A DNA stretch of 64,000 nt from Cupriavidus sp. AU9028 (GCF_019795295.1 NZ_JAIMCG010000008.1:168364-232363), one strand, 5' to 3'. Positions 45,734-55,722 are shown, numbered from the stretch's first letter. Made by a program: numbers and translations. Notes: a model not told the origin generated them from the letters alone.

Positions 45734-47632
45734 TCAGATCTCGACCTTGGTGCCCAGCTCCACCACCCGGTTTGCCGGGATCTGGAAGAAGTCGGACGGC
45801 TTGGCACCGTTCTGATGCATCCACGCAAACAGCGCTTCGCGCCAGATCGGCATACCGGGAATCCGCGACGGGATCACCGATTCGCGCGCGATGAAGAACG
45901 AGGTCTCCATCAGCTCGAACACCATGTCGAGCTTGCGGCGCGACAGGTCCAGCACCTTGTGGACGTCCGGCGTCTCCTTGAAGCCGTACTCCGACTTCAG
46001 GATGAAGACGCCATCGCCGAGGCTCTTGCAGCTGAGACGACGATCGTCGTCGACATACGGAATGTCGCGGGTGACGAAATTGAGGAAGACGACCCGTTCG
46101 TGCAGCACCCGGTTGTGCTTCAGGTTGTGGAGCAGCGACACCGGCACGAATTCGGTATTGCCGGTCAGGAACACCGCCGTGCCTTCCACACGGTGCGGTG
46201 GATGGGCGAGCAGGCCGGCCATGAACGGTTCGAGCGGAATGCCCTCCTCCAGGCTGCGCGCGCGCAGCAGCTTGCGCCCGCCATACCATGTCATCAGCAG
46301 GAAGAACGCGACGCTGCCCAGCAGCAGCGGGAACCAGCCCCCTTCCGCCACCTTCAGCAGGTTGGCCGAGAAGAAGGACAGGTCGATCACCAGGAACGCG
46401 GCGCCGGCGATGCCCACCAGCAGCGGCGGCCAGCGCCACAGGAAGCGCATCACCACGATGGCGAGCAGCGTCGTGATCACCATGGTGGTGGTCACGGCGA
46501 TGCCGTAAGCGGCTGCCAGGTTCTCCGACTTGCGGAAGGCAAGCACCACCATGATGACCATGGCGAGCAGCGCCCAGTTGATCACCGGCAGGTAGATCTG
46601 CCCGATCTCGGCTTCCGAGGTGTAGCGGATGCGCATGCGCGGCAGGAAGCCCAGCTGGATCGCCTGGCTCGTCAACGAGAACGCACCCGAGATCACCGCC
46701 TGCGAGGCGATCACCGCCGCGCAGGTGGCCAGCACCACCATCGGAATCAGCAGCGGCTCGGGCACCATCAGATAGAACGGGTTACGCGCCGCGTCCGGGT
46801 TGCCAAGCAGGGAGGCGCCCTGGCCGAAGTAGTTCAGCATCAGGCAGGGCATCACGATGGCGAACCAGGACACGCGGATCGGCCTGGGGCCGAAGTGCCC
46901 CATGTCGATGTACAGCGCCTCGGCGCCCGTCAGCACCAGGAAGACCGCGCCCAGCACGATGAAGGCCTGCAGCGAATGCTCGACCAGAAAGCGCACGCCA
47001 TACAGCGGATTGACCGCCGCGAGGATCGCCGGCGATTGCACCAGGTGATAGATGCCCAGTGCCCCCAGTGAGATGAACCACAGCAGCATGATCGGGCCGA
47101 ACAGCTTGCCCATGCTCGAGGTGCCGCGCCGCTGCAGCAGGAACAGCACCAGCAGGATGGCCAGGGACATCGGTATCACATAGTGCGACAGCGCGGGGGT
47201 CGCGATCTCGATCCCCTCGACCGCGGACAGTACCGAAATGGCCGGCGTGATCACCGCATCGCCGTAGAACATGCAGGCGCCGAAGATGCCCAGCATCATC
47301 AGCACCTTCGCCCGTCGGGAACGCGGCGAGGCCGTACGCAGCGCCAGTGCCATCAGGGCCAGCACGCCGCCTTCGCCGTCGTTGTCGGCTCGCATCACGA
47401 AGACGACGTACTTGATCGACACGACCAGGATCATCGCCCAGAACAGCAGCGAGATCACGCCGGTCACCGCTTCCGGGCTGAAGGGAATGCCGTGCTCGGC
47501 GCTGAAGCACTCCTTGAGTGCGTACAGTGGACTGGTGCCGATGTCGCCAAAGACGACACCAATCGCCGACAGCACCAGTGCCCGTGTGCCCGGCGTCTCG
47601 ACGAAGTAGTGACTCGTGGTGGGTTGGGTCAT
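45734..47632 (-). CDS. kup: Kup-type potassium uptake protein
   Basis: This 632-residue low-affinity K+/H+ symporter of the inner membrane has about 12 transmembrane helices in the first 430 residues and a cytoplasmic C-terminal domain of about 190. Family signatures: [18 protein letters not shown] near the N-terminus and [20 protein letters not shown]. The ATG at 47632 begins TQPTTSHYF before the first helix. The 313-bp gap upstream (47633-47945) shows no further gene or clear signal. Confidence 0.95.
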   Translation of the reverse strand: MTQPTTSHYFVETPGTRALVLSAIGVVFGDIGTSPLYALKECFSAEHGIPFSPEAVTGVISLLFWAMILVVSIKYVVFVMRADNDGEGGVLALMALALRTASPRSRRAKVLMMLGIFGACMFYGDAVITPAISVLSAVEGIEIATPALSHYVIPMSLAILLVLFLLQRRGTSSMGKLFGPIMLLWFISLGALGIYHLVQSPAILAAVNPLYGVRFLVEHSLQAFIVLGAVFLVLTGAEALYIDMGHFGPRPIRVSWFAIVMPCLMLNYFGQGASLLGNPDAARNPFYLMVPEPLLIPMVVLATCAAVIASQAVISGAFSLTSQAIQLGFLPRMRIRYTSEAEIGQIYLPVINWALLAMVIMVVLAFRKSENLAAAYGIAVTTTMVITTLLAIVVMRFLWRWPPLLVGIAGAAFLVIDLSFFSANLLKVAEGGWFPLLLGSVAFFLLMTWYGGRKLLRARSLEEGIPLEPFMAGLLAHPPHRVEGTAVFLTGNTEFVPVSLLHNLKHNRVLHERVVFLNFVTRDIPYVDDDRRLSCKSLGDGVFILKSEYGFKETPDVHKVLDLSRRKLDMVFELMETSFFIARESVIPSRIPGMPIWREALFAWMHQNGAKPSDFFQIPANRVVELGTKVEI

Positions 47633-47945
47633 GAAATGGATCAGGAGGTTCGCTCTGCACTCCCCGGCCGCGTCCTGGCGCAAGGATATTGCAACGCACA
47701 ATCGGGCGCATTCTAGAGGAACTCGGGAAGATACGTCAGCCCGCGTTGCCCGGCCACCCATTTGCACGGGTCGGAACCCCGGGATGGATGCGCCGCAACG
47801 GGAAAGGATGCGAGGGATACGACTCCCGGTCAAGCGCGTGCCCGCAGGCGACGGCAGGGCCGCACCAGACCGGTGCAAGGACGGCCGTATCCTCGCGGGG
47901 CCTGGGTGGCAAACGACCCGCCGGCGATTCCGCGCCGTCGCCCGC

Positions 47946-48662
47946 TCAGACCCCCAGCAGGCGCTGCAAGGTTGCCAGATCGCTGGCGAAGCCGGCGGCA
48001 GGGCCAGCGGCCGCGACGCACCCCTTCTCCAGCACCACCAGCCGGTCGGCATGCGCGACCACCTGGCGGTAGTTGCGATCCACCACCACCGATGCGATGC
48101 CCGTGCCGCGGATGGTCCGGATGACTTGCCAGATCTCGTGGACGATCCTGGGCGCCAGGCCCTCGGTCGCCTCATCCAGGATCAGGCAGTCCGGGTTGGT
48201 CATCAAGGCCCGTCCAATCGACAGCATCTGCTGCTCGCCGCCGGAAAGCTGCTGCCCCCCGTGGGAGAGCCGCTCCTTCAGGCGGGGGAACAGATCCAGT
48301 ACGCGCGCCTCGTCCCAGTCCGCCCGCCCCTGGCGGCCCTGGCGCGCGGCCATGACCAGGTTCTCGCGTACCGACAGGTTGGGGAAGATGCCGCGTCCCT
48401 CGGGCACGTAGGCAATGCCGAGCCGCGCCACCTCGAACGGCCGCGCCCGTGACACGTCTCGCCCAGCGACCCGGATGGTGCCTTGCCGTTGCGTGACGTG
48501 ACCGAGCAGGGTCCGCAGCAGCGTGCTCTTGCCCATGCCGTTGCGGCCGAGCAAACCCACCGTTTCGCCGACGCCGACGTGGAAGTCCACATCGCGCAGC
48601 ACATGGCTGGTGCCGTACCAGGCGTGCAGGGCGGTGGCCTCGATCAATGCCGGTGTGCTCAT
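47946..48662 (-). CDS. livF: Liv-type ABC transporter ATP-binding protein LivF
   Basis: The 238-residue ATPase has Walker [12 protein letters not shown], signature LSGGEQQML and Walker [13 protein letters not shown], as in LivF. It is the last gene of the livK-H-M-G-F-like run and overlaps livG by 4 bp. Together with LivG it powers import of branched-chain amino acids or, in this family, aromatic or dicarboxylic acids. The divergent BoxR-like gene favours an aromatic substrate, by inference. Confidence 0.9.
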   Translation of the reverse strand: MSTPALIEATALHAWYGTSHVLRDVDFHVGVGETVGLLGRNGMGKSTLLRTLLGHVTQRQGTIRVAGRDVSRARPFEVARLGIAYVPEGRGIFPNLSVRENLVMAARQGRQGRADWDEARVLDLFPRLKERLSHGGQQLSGGEQQMLSIGRALMTNPDCLILDEATEGLAPRIVHEIWQVIRTIRGTGIASVVVDRNYRQVVAHADRLVVLEKGCVAAAGPAAGFASDLATLQRLLGV

Positions 48663-49576
48663 GCCGCGCGCTCCGCCCTGCCCGCCCCTGGCGCCGCCTG
48701 CACGCGCTCCGGCTGCTGCAGGGGCACGCCGGCATCGTCCTCCTCGCCGAGATAGGCCATCTGTACTTCGCGGTTGGCGCGGATTGACGACGGCGTATCG
48801 GAGGCGATGACCGCCCCGTTGACCATCACGGTAATGCGGTCGGCCACGGCGAAAACGGCGTCCATGTCGTGCTCCACCAGCAGGATGGCATGGCCTTCCT
48901 TCAGCTCGCGCAGCAGCGCCAGCATCCGCGCCGACTCGTCCTGCCCCATTCCGGCCAGCGGTTCGTCCAGCAGCAGCACCACGGGCTGGGTCGCCAGGCA
49001 CATGGCAACTTCCAGCTGGCGCTTCTGCCCGTGCGATAGCGCCATCGCAGGCAGGTGCGCGCTGTCGGCGAGGCCGGCCCGCTCCATCGCCTCGTCCCCG
49101 AGTGCGCGCGCGGTACGGCAGCCGGTCGCGCTCTCCCACAGCCGCCAGGCGCGCTGCGCCCGCGACTGCGCGGCCAGCCGGCAGTTCTCGCGCACCGTCA
49201 GCGGACCGAAGACGTTGTTGCGCTGGTAGCTGCGGCCCACTCCGGCTCGTGCCAGCCGCGGCTGCGGCCAGCCTGTCACGTCCTCGCCATGCAGGCGGAT
49301 CTGGCCGCCGCTTGGCGCCAGTTCGCCGGACAGCAGATTGATCAGGGTCGACTTGCCGGCGCCATTGGTGCCGATCACTGCATGGATCTCATGCAGCGCC
49401 AGGGCAAGATCGACATCCGCCACCGCCGCCAGCCCGCCGAAGCGCCGGCTCAGGCCGCTGGCCAGCAGCACCGGATCGCCCGCGGGCGCACCGGCGCCCC
49501 GGCCGCCCTGCGGTGCACCGTCGCCAGCGGCCTGGCGCGACGGCGCCGCGCCGCGTCGTTGCTCGTCCATCGTCAT
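48659..49576 (-). CDS. livG: Liv-type ABC transporter ATP-binding protein LivG
   Basis: The 305-residue ATPase shows Walker A GTNGAGKST, signature ALSHGQKRQLEVA and Walker B VVLLLDEPLAGM. It has a ~35-residue Gly/Ala-rich N-terminal extension and a C-terminal tail of about 30 residues beyond the usual fold. The signature LSHGQ rather than LSGGQ is common in LivG-type proteins. Start and stop overlap livM and livF by 4 bp each, so translation is coupled. Confidence 0.9.
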   Translation of the reverse strand: MTMDEQRRGAAPSRQAAGDGAPQGGRGAGAPAGDPVLLASGLSRRFGGLAAVADVDLALALHEIHAVIGTNGAGKSTLINLLSGELAPSGGQIRLHGEDVTGWPQPRLARAGVGRSYQRNNVFGPLTVRENCRLAAQSRAQRAWRLWESATGCRTARALGDEAMERAGLADSAHLPAMALSHGQKRQLEVAMCLATQPVVLLLDEPLAGMGQDESARMLALLRELKEGHAILLVEHDMDAVFAVADRITVMVNGAVIASDTPSSIRANREVQMAYLGEEDDAGVPLQQPERVQAAPGAGRAERAA

Positions 49577-50622
49577 GTCGGCTCTCCGGGGCGAACGCGC
49601 CCGTTCTCACGCGTCTTGCGCCATGCGGCACGGCCCGGACGCAGCAGCGCGCCAAGGCCAACCAGCCCCTGCGGCAGCAGCGCCACGGCGGCAATGATGA
49701 ATAGTCCCATCGCCAGCTGCCAGTGCTCGGTCAGCGTACTGAACCACTCGGCGAGCAAGACGAAGGCGAATGCCCCGATCACCGCCCCGGCCAGACTGCC
49801 GATACCGCCCAGGATCACCATCAGCATCGCATTGCCCGACTGATGCCACGACGCGATTTCCGGATTGACGAAGCCGAACTGGATCGCATACAGATAGCCG
49901 GCAAGACCGGCGAGCGCCCCGCCCAGCACGAACGCCCCCAGCTGGTACCGTCCGGTCGCATAGCCGGCCGCTCGCATCCGCTGTTCGTTGCAGCGAATGC
50001 CCACCAGCGCATGGCCGAAGCGCGAGCGCAGTACCATCGCCAGCAGCGCCACGGTCAGGGCCATCGCGGCCAGCACGAACCAGTAGAACCGCACCGGATC
50101 GTCGATACCCAGCGGACTGCCGTTGAACAGCGCGAACTCGGGACGGAAATAGATGTAGGTGCCGTCGCTGCCGCCGGCAATGCCGGTATCGTGGAAGACG
50201 AAGTACACCATCTGCGCGAAGGCCAGCGTCACCATGATGAAGTAGATGCCGCGCGTGCGCAGCACCAGCATGCCCACCAGCAGCGCCAGCAACGCGGCCG
50301 CCCCCATCGCCGCCACCAGCAGCCACCAGCCGTTGCCCGGCTCGCTCTGCGGCGCGAGCATCGCGGTGGTGTAGGCGGCCATGGCGAAGTAAGCCGCATG
50401 ACCGAGACTGATCAGTCCGGTATAGCCGATCAGCAATTGCAGCGACAAGGCAAAGATCGCCATGATCATCACCTTGCTCAGCAGCTCGATATAGAACGCC
50501 TGTCCCTCGCCGGCCGGCACCAGTGGAAACAGCGCAAGCGCGCCGAGGGCGAGCGCCCAGCCGATTGCGGCGGGCGATATCCTCGGCCGCGTGGCGACGG
50601 TCAGGGGGAGCGTGGATTCCAT
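49573..50622 (-). CDS. livM: Liv-type ABC transporter permease LivM
   Basis: The 349-residue inner-membrane permease has nine or so hydrophobic segments, beginning with WALALGALALFPLVPAG. It shows the family stretch LIGYTGLISLGHAAYFAMAA and the EAA-like ALVGIRCNEQRMRAAG. It overlaps livG by 4 bp (49573-49576). It pairs with LivH as the transmembrane channel. Confidence 0.9.
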   Translation of the reverse strand: MESTLPLTVATRPRISPAAIGWALALGALALFPLVPAGEGQAFYIELLSKVMIMAIFALSLQLLIGYTGLISLGHAAYFAMAAYTTAMLAPQSEPGNGWWLLVAAMGAAALLALLVGMLVLRTRGIYFIMVTLAFAQMVYFVFHDTGIAGGSDGTYIYFRPEFALFNGSPLGIDDPVRFYWFVLAAMALTVALLAMVLRSRFGHALVGIRCNEQRMRAAGYATGRYQLGAFVLGGALAGLAGYLYAIQFGFVNPEIASWHQSGNAMLMVILGGIGSLAGAVIGAFAFVLLAEWFSTLTEHWQLAMGLFIIAAVALLPQGLVGLGALLRPGRAAWRKTRENGRVRPGEPT

Positions 50623-50701
50623 CGATGGTTACGAGTGAGGTTGGGTCCAGTGCTAGCGCGCGGATAGCGGCGAAAACAGGGCCGGTGCGGCAAGGCGGCG
50701 G

Positions 50702-51568
50702 CTATCCCGCCCGGAACAGGCCCTGCGGCTTCCACAGCAGGACGATCGCCATCAGCAGGTAGATCAGCACGCCCGCCGCTTCCTGCCAGAACACCTTGCC
50801 GAAGGTATCGACAAAGCCCAGCAACAGCGCCGCGACCATGGCGCCCTTGACCGAGCCGATGCCGCCGATCACCACCACGACGAAGGAGACGATCAGCACC
50901 TGGCCGCCCATGTTCGGATACACCGACGACACCGGCGCGGCGATCATGCCCGCGAGCACCGCCAGCGCCACGCCGAGCGCGAACACGATGCGGTACAGAT
51001 GCACGACGTGGATGCCGAGCGACTGCACCATCTCCCGGTTGGTCGCGCCCGCGCGGATCATCATGCCCAGGCGGGTCCGCCGGATCATCACGTACATGCC
51101 CAGGGCGACCAGCAGGCAGACCGCGGAGATGAAGAGCCGGTACACCGGATACGTCATGCCGTTGCCGATCGGCACCGCGCCATCCAGCAGCGCGGGGACC
51201 GTGACGCCATGCACGTCGTCACCGACCAGGAGGCTGCGCAGTTCCTCGAAGACCAGGATCAGCCCATAGGTCATCAGCACCTGCTGCAGATGGTCGCGGG
51301 TGTACAGATAGCTGAAGAACAGCCATTCCAGCAGATAGCCGAACACCACCGCCAGCAGCACGCCGAGTGGCAGCGCCAGCAGCAGGTTGCCGGTCAGGCC
51401 CGCCAGCGTGAACGCCAGGTAGGCGCCCAGCATGTAGAAGCTGCCGTGGGCGAGATTGATCACGCCCATGATGCCGAAGATCAGCGTCAGGCCGCTGGCG
51501 ACCAGGAACAGCAGCAAGCCGTACTGCACGCTGTTCAGGCACTGGATCAGGAAGGAAACGAAGTCCAT
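50702..51568 (-). CDS. livH: Liv-type ABC transporter permease LivH
   Basis: The 288-residue permease starts FVSFLIQCLNSVQYGLLLFL, has about eight transmembrane segments, and ends IYLLMAIVLLWKPQGLF, a LivH hallmark. The internal GIMGVINLAHGSFYMLGAYL is family-typical. It precedes livM by 79 bp and follows the binding-protein gene by 72 bp. Confidence 0.92.
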   Translation of the reverse strand: MDFVSFLIQCLNSVQYGLLLFLVASGLTLIFGIMGVINLAHGSFYMLGAYLAFTLAGLTGNLLLALPLGVLLAVVFGYLLEWLFFSYLYTRDHLQQVLMTYGLILVFEELRSLLVGDDVHGVTVPALLDGAVPIGNGMTYPVYRLFISAVCLLVALGMYVMIRRTRLGMMIRAGATNREMVQSLGIHVVHLYRIVFALGVALAVLAGMIAAPVSSVYPNMGGQVLIVSFVVVVIGGIGSVKGAMVAALLLGFVDTFGKVFWQEAAGVLIYLLMAIVLLWKPQGLFRAG

Positions 51569-51640
51569 GCAAGGAGGGCTGGGTGAAGGTGCTGGCCGGC
51601 AGGCGGCGCGGGTGCGCGGCCTGCCGTTGCGGCGCGCGCG

Positions 51641-52927
51641 TCAGAGACGGCAACCTCGGGCCGGATCGGCCAGCGCCTTGGCGGCGATACCGACCGAGCG
51701 GTTCTCGGTGCCCTCCACCTTGCGCAGATAGAAATCCTGCACCGGGTTGTGCGCCCGCGACAGCGTGAAGGCACCGCGTGGGCTGTCGATCCGGGCCGCA
51801 CCGATCGCCTTGTAGACATCGTTCTTGCGCGACATGTCGCCATTGACGGCCTTGACCCCGGCGGCCAGCATCTGCGCCGCGTCGTAGCCCTGCACGGCGT
51901 AGACATCGGGCTGCAGCTTGTAGGCCTTGGCATAGGCCGCGCGGAAGCTCTGGTCGCGCGGATTGGTCAGCCCGTCGGCGTAGTGCAGCGTGGTCTCCAG
52001 CCCCTGCGCGGCCGCGCCCTGCGCCTGCAGCGTGCCGTCGGTCAGGAAGCCCGATGCATAGAGCGGAATCTTGTCCTTCAGCCCGGCCGCGGCCCAGTCC
52101 TTGACGAACTTCACCGCGCCGCCGCCAGCGAAGAACACGAACACCGCATCCGGCTTCAGCGAGGCGATCTCGGTGATCAGCGCCTGGAATTCGACGTTGG
52201 GAAACGGCAGCGTGAGCTCGCGCATTACCTTGCCGCCGCGCTTCTCGAACGCCTCCTTGAAGCCGCGCACGGATTGCTCGCCGGCAGCGTACTTCCAGGT
52301 CAGCGTCACCACCCGCTTCATGCCGCGGTTGGCCACCACCTCGCCCATCGCATAGCCGGGCTGCCAGTTGGAGAACGACGAACGGAAGACGTTGGGCCCG
52401 CACAGCGGACCGGTCGCCTCGTCGGCCCCGGCGTTGGGGATGATCAGCAGCGTATTGTTTTCCTTGGCCACCTTGACGATCGCCATCTGCACGCCGGAAT
52501 GCACGGTGCCGACCACCACATCGACCTGGTCGCGCTTGATCAGCTTGTTCGCGTTCTCCGGCGCCTTGGCCGGATCGGACTCGTCATCGACCTTGTGAAA
52601 CTCGACGTCCTTGCCGCCCAGCTTGCCACCCTGCTCCTGCACATAGAGCCGGAAGCCATTCTCGATCGCATTGCCCAGCGCCGCATAGGTCCCGCTATAC
52701 GGCAGCATGAAGCCGACCTTGATCGGCGCCGACGCCGCCGACGCCGCCGGCGCCGCCGGCTTGCCGCCGCTCTGCGCGTGCGCGGGCGTGCTCAGGGCCA
52801 GCGAGATCGCCAACGTGGCGGCAGCGGCAGCAGTGGCCGTGGCGGCGATGGCGAACGACAACGCACGATGGCGCCGGGCGTCTGCCGCCATGGCGGCCCC
52901 GCGGCAGCGAGTCGTGAAGCGATGCAT
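51641..52927 (-). CDS. Liv-type ABC transporter substrate-binding protein
   Basis: The 428-residue periplasmic protein has a long signal peptide (hydrophobic core near 25-50, cleavage near AHAQ) and an Ala-rich linker (GGKPAAPAASAASAP). The type I binding fold begins IKVGFMLPYSGTYAALG and contains the LVIGTV-like VVVGTVHSGVQMAI and a C-terminal QGYDAAQ. CAAGGAG lies 8-13 bp before the ATG at 52927. It is the first gene of the livHMGF-like operon. Given the divergent BoxR-like regulator, aromatic acids such as benzoate are a plausible ligand; branched-chain amino acids remain possible. Confidence 0.88.
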   Translation of the reverse strand: MHRFTTRCRGAAMAADARRHRALSFAIAATATAAAAATLAISLALSTPAHAQSGGKPAAPAASAASAPIKVGFMLPYSGTYAALGNAIENGFRLYVQEQGGKLGGKDVEFHKVDDESDPAKAPENANKLIKRDQVDVVVGTVHSGVQMAIVKVAKENNTLLIIPNAGADEATGPLCGPNVFRSSFSNWQPGYAMGEVVANRGMKRVVTLTWKYAAGEQSVRGFKEAFEKRGGKVMRELTLPFPNVEFQALITEIASLKPDAVFVFFAGGGAVKFVKDWAAAGLKDKIPLYASGFLTDGTLQAQGAAAQGLETTLHYADGLTNPRDQSFRAAYAKAYKLQPDVYAVQGYDAAQMLAAGVKAVNGDMSRKNDVYKAIGAARIDSPRGAFTLSRAHNPVQDFYLRKVEGTENRSVGIAAKALADPARGCRL

Positions 52928-53146
52928 CGATGTCTCCTTGTCTGTGTCCTGGCGAGGATGGGTCCTCGCTATAGGGGTTACCGCTTCGCTGGCGGCGAGT
53001 TGACCGACGTCTGCTGCTTGGGGCGCACCCAGGGTCTTGTGCCCGGCTTGCGCCCTGCTGGTTGGCCTGGCGAGTGTAAGTAGCCGATCCCGGCGCGCCA
53101 ATCGCGGCTTACCCTCCCCCTCGGGGAGCAGCGCTTGTGGATTCCA

Positions 53147-53216
53147 ATGCACGGTGAGAACGCGCCGCAGATGCACTTTATTTCAGCGACAGGAAACTGC
53201 AACCCCGGGAATGCAC
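53147..53216. promoter_or_regulatory. Repeated ATGCAC sites between the ABC operon and boxR
   Basis: ATGCAC occurs at 53147-53152, 53171-53176 and 53211-53216; the last two extend to ATGCACTTTAT and ATGCACTATAT. A TATAAT box at 53237-53242 follows on the plus strand. BzdR/BoxR-type repressors bind TGCA-containing sites as I recall, so these are candidate operators for both the ABC operon and boxR. The rest of the 380-bp gap (52928-53307) shows nothing else clear. Confidence 0.5.
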
Positions 53217-53307
53217 TATATGGCAGCGCCAGCGCTTATAATGCGGCCTGCACCGCGTATTCCCGCGCGGATGCCCCCCTCTCACGGATCCATTTCCCCT
53301 CGCCACC

Positions 53308-54258
53308 ATGCGCCGTCTTATCGAATCTGCCGCGCTCCCTGCCGAAGCGGAAGGCCGCCCCGGAGAGCGCGACCCGTTCCTGACGCAGCTCGGCGAACGG
53401 ATCCGCCTGTTGCGCGCCGCCCGCGGCATGTCGCGCAAGGATCTGGCGCGCGGCGCGGGGGTGTCCGAACGGTATCTGGCCAATCTCGAAACGGGGACGG
53501 GCAACGCCTCGGTGCTGTTGCTGCGCCAGGTGGCGGCCGCCCTCGACGTCCCGCTGCCGGTGGTACTGGCCGAAGCCGACCAGCGCGTGGCGGGCAGCAC
53601 CGGCCGCTCCGCCGACTTCGCCCAGTTGCTGCAATGGCTGGCGCAATTGCCGCCGGCGGATCTCGCCAAGGTCCGCGAAGCCTGCCAGCAGGCACTGGCG
53701 CCTGCCGCGCCGCTCGACAGCCGGCACGGCCGCATCGCGCTGATCGGTCTGCGCGGGGCGGGCAAGTCGACGCTTGGGCGGGCCCTGGCCGAGGAGCAGG
53801 GCGTGCCCTTCGTCGAACTGAACACCGCGATCGAGCGCGAGGCGGGGGCCACCCTGTCGGAGATTCACTCGCTGTACGGACAGGCCGCCTACCGCCGCTA
53901 TGAACTGCGGGCGCTCGAACGGGTGCTGCGGGAACACGACCGGCTGGTTCTTGCCACACCGGGTAGCCTGGTGTCCGAGCCGGCCACTTTCAACCTTCTG
54001 CTGGCCCACTGCTACACGGTGTGGGTCAGGACCACGCCCGAGGAACACATGGCACGGGTGGTGGCCCAGGGCGACATGCGCCCGATGCAGGGCAACAGCG
54101 AGGCAATGTCGGACCTGCGCCGCATCCTGCAGGCGCGTTCGCCGCTGTACGCGCGCGCCGATGCGGTGATCGATACCAGTGGGCAATCGATCGACAGCTC
54201 GTTGCAGGAATTGCGGGAGCGGCTCGCCGGGGCCACGGGTTACGCAGTGAGAGGCTGA
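53308..54258 (+). CDS. boxR: BoxR/BzdR-like regulator (HTH plus shikimate-kinase-like domain)
   Basis: The 316-residue protein joins an Xre-type helix-turn-helix (about 31-82, RIRLLRAARGMSRKDLARGA) to a shikimate-kinase-like domain (about 140-310) with Walker A GLRGAGKST (147-155). Proteins of this architecture (BoxR, BzdR) repress benzoate degradation genes and release DNA on binding benzoyl-CoA. No catabolic genes (boxABC, benzoate-CoA ligase) are in the window. Divergence from the Liv-type transporter suggests it controls uptake of the aromatic acid. Confidence 0.85.
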   Translation: MRRLIESAALPAEAEGRPGERDPFLTQLGERIRLLRAARGMSRKDLARGAGVSERYLANLETGTGNASVLLLRQVAAALDVPLPVVLAEADQRVAGSTGRSADFAQLLQWLAQLPPADLAKVREACQQALAPAAPLDSRHGRIALIGLRGAGKSTLGRALAEEQGVPFVELNTAIEREAGATLSEIHSLYGQAAYRRYELRALERVLREHDRLVLATPGSLVSEPATFNLLLAHCYTVWVRTTPEEHMARVVAQGDMRPMQGNSEAMSDLRRILQARSPLYARADAVIDTSGQSIDSSLQELRERLAGATGYAVRG

Positions 54259-54284
54259 CCCTCGCTCGCTCTATTGGGCGCCCG

Positions 54285-54425
54285 TTGCCTTCTCCCCCCG
54301 ATCCCTCTCCCGCTGTGCATCCCGGAAGCGGGCGAGGGCAGCAACCCGGCAGCACTTCGTCATGCGGTGGTGTGCTCCCTTCCCCGCCCGCGGAAGCGGC
54401 GCCCGGGACAGAGGCAAGCCGCGCC
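54285..54425. repeat. Dispersed GC-rich intergenic repeat, copy 2 (diverged)
   Basis: The stretch after boxR shows TCTCCC, GGGCGAGGGCAGCAACC and GGTGTGCTCCCTTCCCCGCC blocks in the same order as the copy at 63775. Copies differ at many bases, so it is an old member. The remaining part of the 54259-54578 gap carries the promoter listed separately. Confidence 0.6.
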
Positions 54426-54546
54426 GAACCCCGCACCCCCGCCGCGCTCCAACCAACAGCGCCGGACGCACGCGGGGAAAAGACCGGACTGTACGCCCCA
54501 CCCCGTCCAGTGATGATTTCTTACTTCCCTTGCGAAACAAGCGGCC

Positions 54547-54566
54547 TATAATGTTTCAGAGGAAAC
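54547..54566 (+). promoter_or_regulatory. Promoter -10 and inverted repeat before the Xre/RES locus
   Basis: TATAAT (54547-54552) is followed at once by GTTTC, AGAG, GAAAC (54553-54566), an inverted repeat where transcription would start. A further CTTG-N5-CAAG lies just upstream. Such sites fit autoregulation by the Xre antitoxin; inference. Confidence 0.55.
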
Positions 54567-54578
54567 TGGAGCAAGGTG

Positions 54579-54968
54579 ATGCAGAGCAAGTCTCTTCGAC
54601 AACAGCTGCCGGCGGGCGCACCTGACGCCGGTACCACGCTGACCAAGGCCGTCATGCGCGCGGCCGGCTTCTTGGGCATCAGCCAGGCTGTCGTTGCAAC
54701 CGTGCTGGGAATCAGCACCGCCTCGGTGTCGAGGATGGCGTCGGGCCAGTATGTACTCGACGCGCACCGCAAGGAATGGGAATTCGGCGTGCTGTTCGTG
54801 CGCCTGTTTCGCTCGCTGGATGCCATCCTCGGGCACGGCGACCAGGCGCGGCTCTGGCTGGCCAACGACAACCTTGCGCTCGGCGGCAAGCCCCTCGAAC
54901 TGATTCGCACAACCGAAGGCCTGGTCCGTGTCGTTCACTACCTGGACGCCACCCGAGGTCGCGTCTGA
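54579..54968 (+). CDS. Xre/MbcA/ParS-family antitoxin of a RES toxin
   Basis: The 129-residue product has an Xre-like helix-turn-helix (about 18-60, AVMRAAGFLGISQAVVATVL and GISTASVSRMASG) and a C-terminal DUF2384 toxin-binding region (LFRSLDAILGHGDQARLWLA, then ALGGKPLELI). The ATG at 54579 has GGAGCAAGG just upstream; a GTG three bases earlier is possible. It overlaps the toxin gene by 41 bp. It would bind and neutralise the RES toxin and repress its own promoter. Confidence 0.9.
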   Translation: MQSKSLRQQLPAGAPDAGTTLTKAVMRAAGFLGISQAVVATVLGISTASVSRMASGQYVLDAHRKEWEFGVLFVRLFRSLDAILGHGDQARLWLANDNLALGGKPLELIRTTEGLVRVVHYLDATRGRV

Positions 54969-55689
54969 GCGCAAGTCGCTCGCGCTGACGCTCTGGCGGG
55001 CGGTGGAGGCCCAGCATGTGGTCTCGACCATGCCTCTGGTCGACAGCCTGGAGGAGCAGGCAGTGCTGGAAGCCGTGCTGGACTCCGGCAAGCCGGCCGT
55101 CCCGGACTACGCGAGCCACCTGCACTATCTGCTGTTTACCCCGTTCCGCTATCCGCCATCGCCGTGGGGCTCGCGCTTTCGTTCGGCGCAGGACCCGGGC
55201 GTCTTCTATGGGGCAGACGAGGTGCGCACCGCGTGCGCGGAACTGGGCTACTGGCGCTGGCGATTTCTGCAGGACAGCCCGGCCCTTCCGCGCATCGACG
55301 CACGCGCCCAGACCTTGTTCCAGGTCGCGATCCGCACCGACAGCGTGGCGCTGACGGAGCCGCCGTTCGACCGCGATGCCGCGCGCTGGCGCGACCCGCA
55401 GCACTACGAGGCGTGCCAGTCGTTCGCCCGCGTCGCCCGGGAAGCCGGCATCGGCATGATCCGCTACGCCTCGGTGCGCGATCCCGAAGCCGCCATGTGC
55501 TCGGCAGTGCTGACCCCCAAGGCGTTTTCCCGCCCCTCGCCGCTGGTCACCACGACGTGGATGCTCACGGTGCGGCCCGACCGCGTGATCTGGCAACGGG
55601 ACGATCTGTTGCAGCGCCAGAGTTTCGAGTTCGAGGCGGGACACTGGCAGGGTCGAGACGCCCGGCCCCGCCCCGGAAATGGCGGCTGA
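54928..55689 (+). CDS. RES-domain toxin (NAD+-consuming)
   Basis: The 253-residue protein has the RES fold (named for conserved Arg, Glu and Ser): the entry LWRAVEAQHVVSTMPLVDSL, PFRYPPSPWGSRFRS and GVFYGADEVRTACAELGYWR carry the conserved Arg and Glu, and the Ser lies in the later DPEAAMCSAVLTPKAF region. RES toxins degrade NAD+ and arrest growth. The start is the GTG at 54928 inside the antitoxin gene. It is followed after about 80 bp by the initiator tRNA. The pair looks intact. Confidence 0.88.
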   Translation: MSFTTWTPPEVASERKSLALTLWRAVEAQHVVSTMPLVDSLEEQAVLEAVLDSGKPAVPDYASHLHYLLFTPFRYPPSPWGSRFRSAQDPGVFYGADEVRTACAELGYWRWRFLQDSPALPRIDARAQTLFQVAIRTDSVALTEPPFDRDAARWRDPQHYEACQSFARVAREAGIGMIRYASVRDPEAAMCSAVLTPKAFSRPSPLVTTTWMLTVRPDRVIWQRDDLLQRQSFEFEAGHWQGRDARPRPGNGG

Positions 55690-55722
55690 TCGGGCGCCCG
55701 GATGCCTGCTAGCAGTTCCTTG

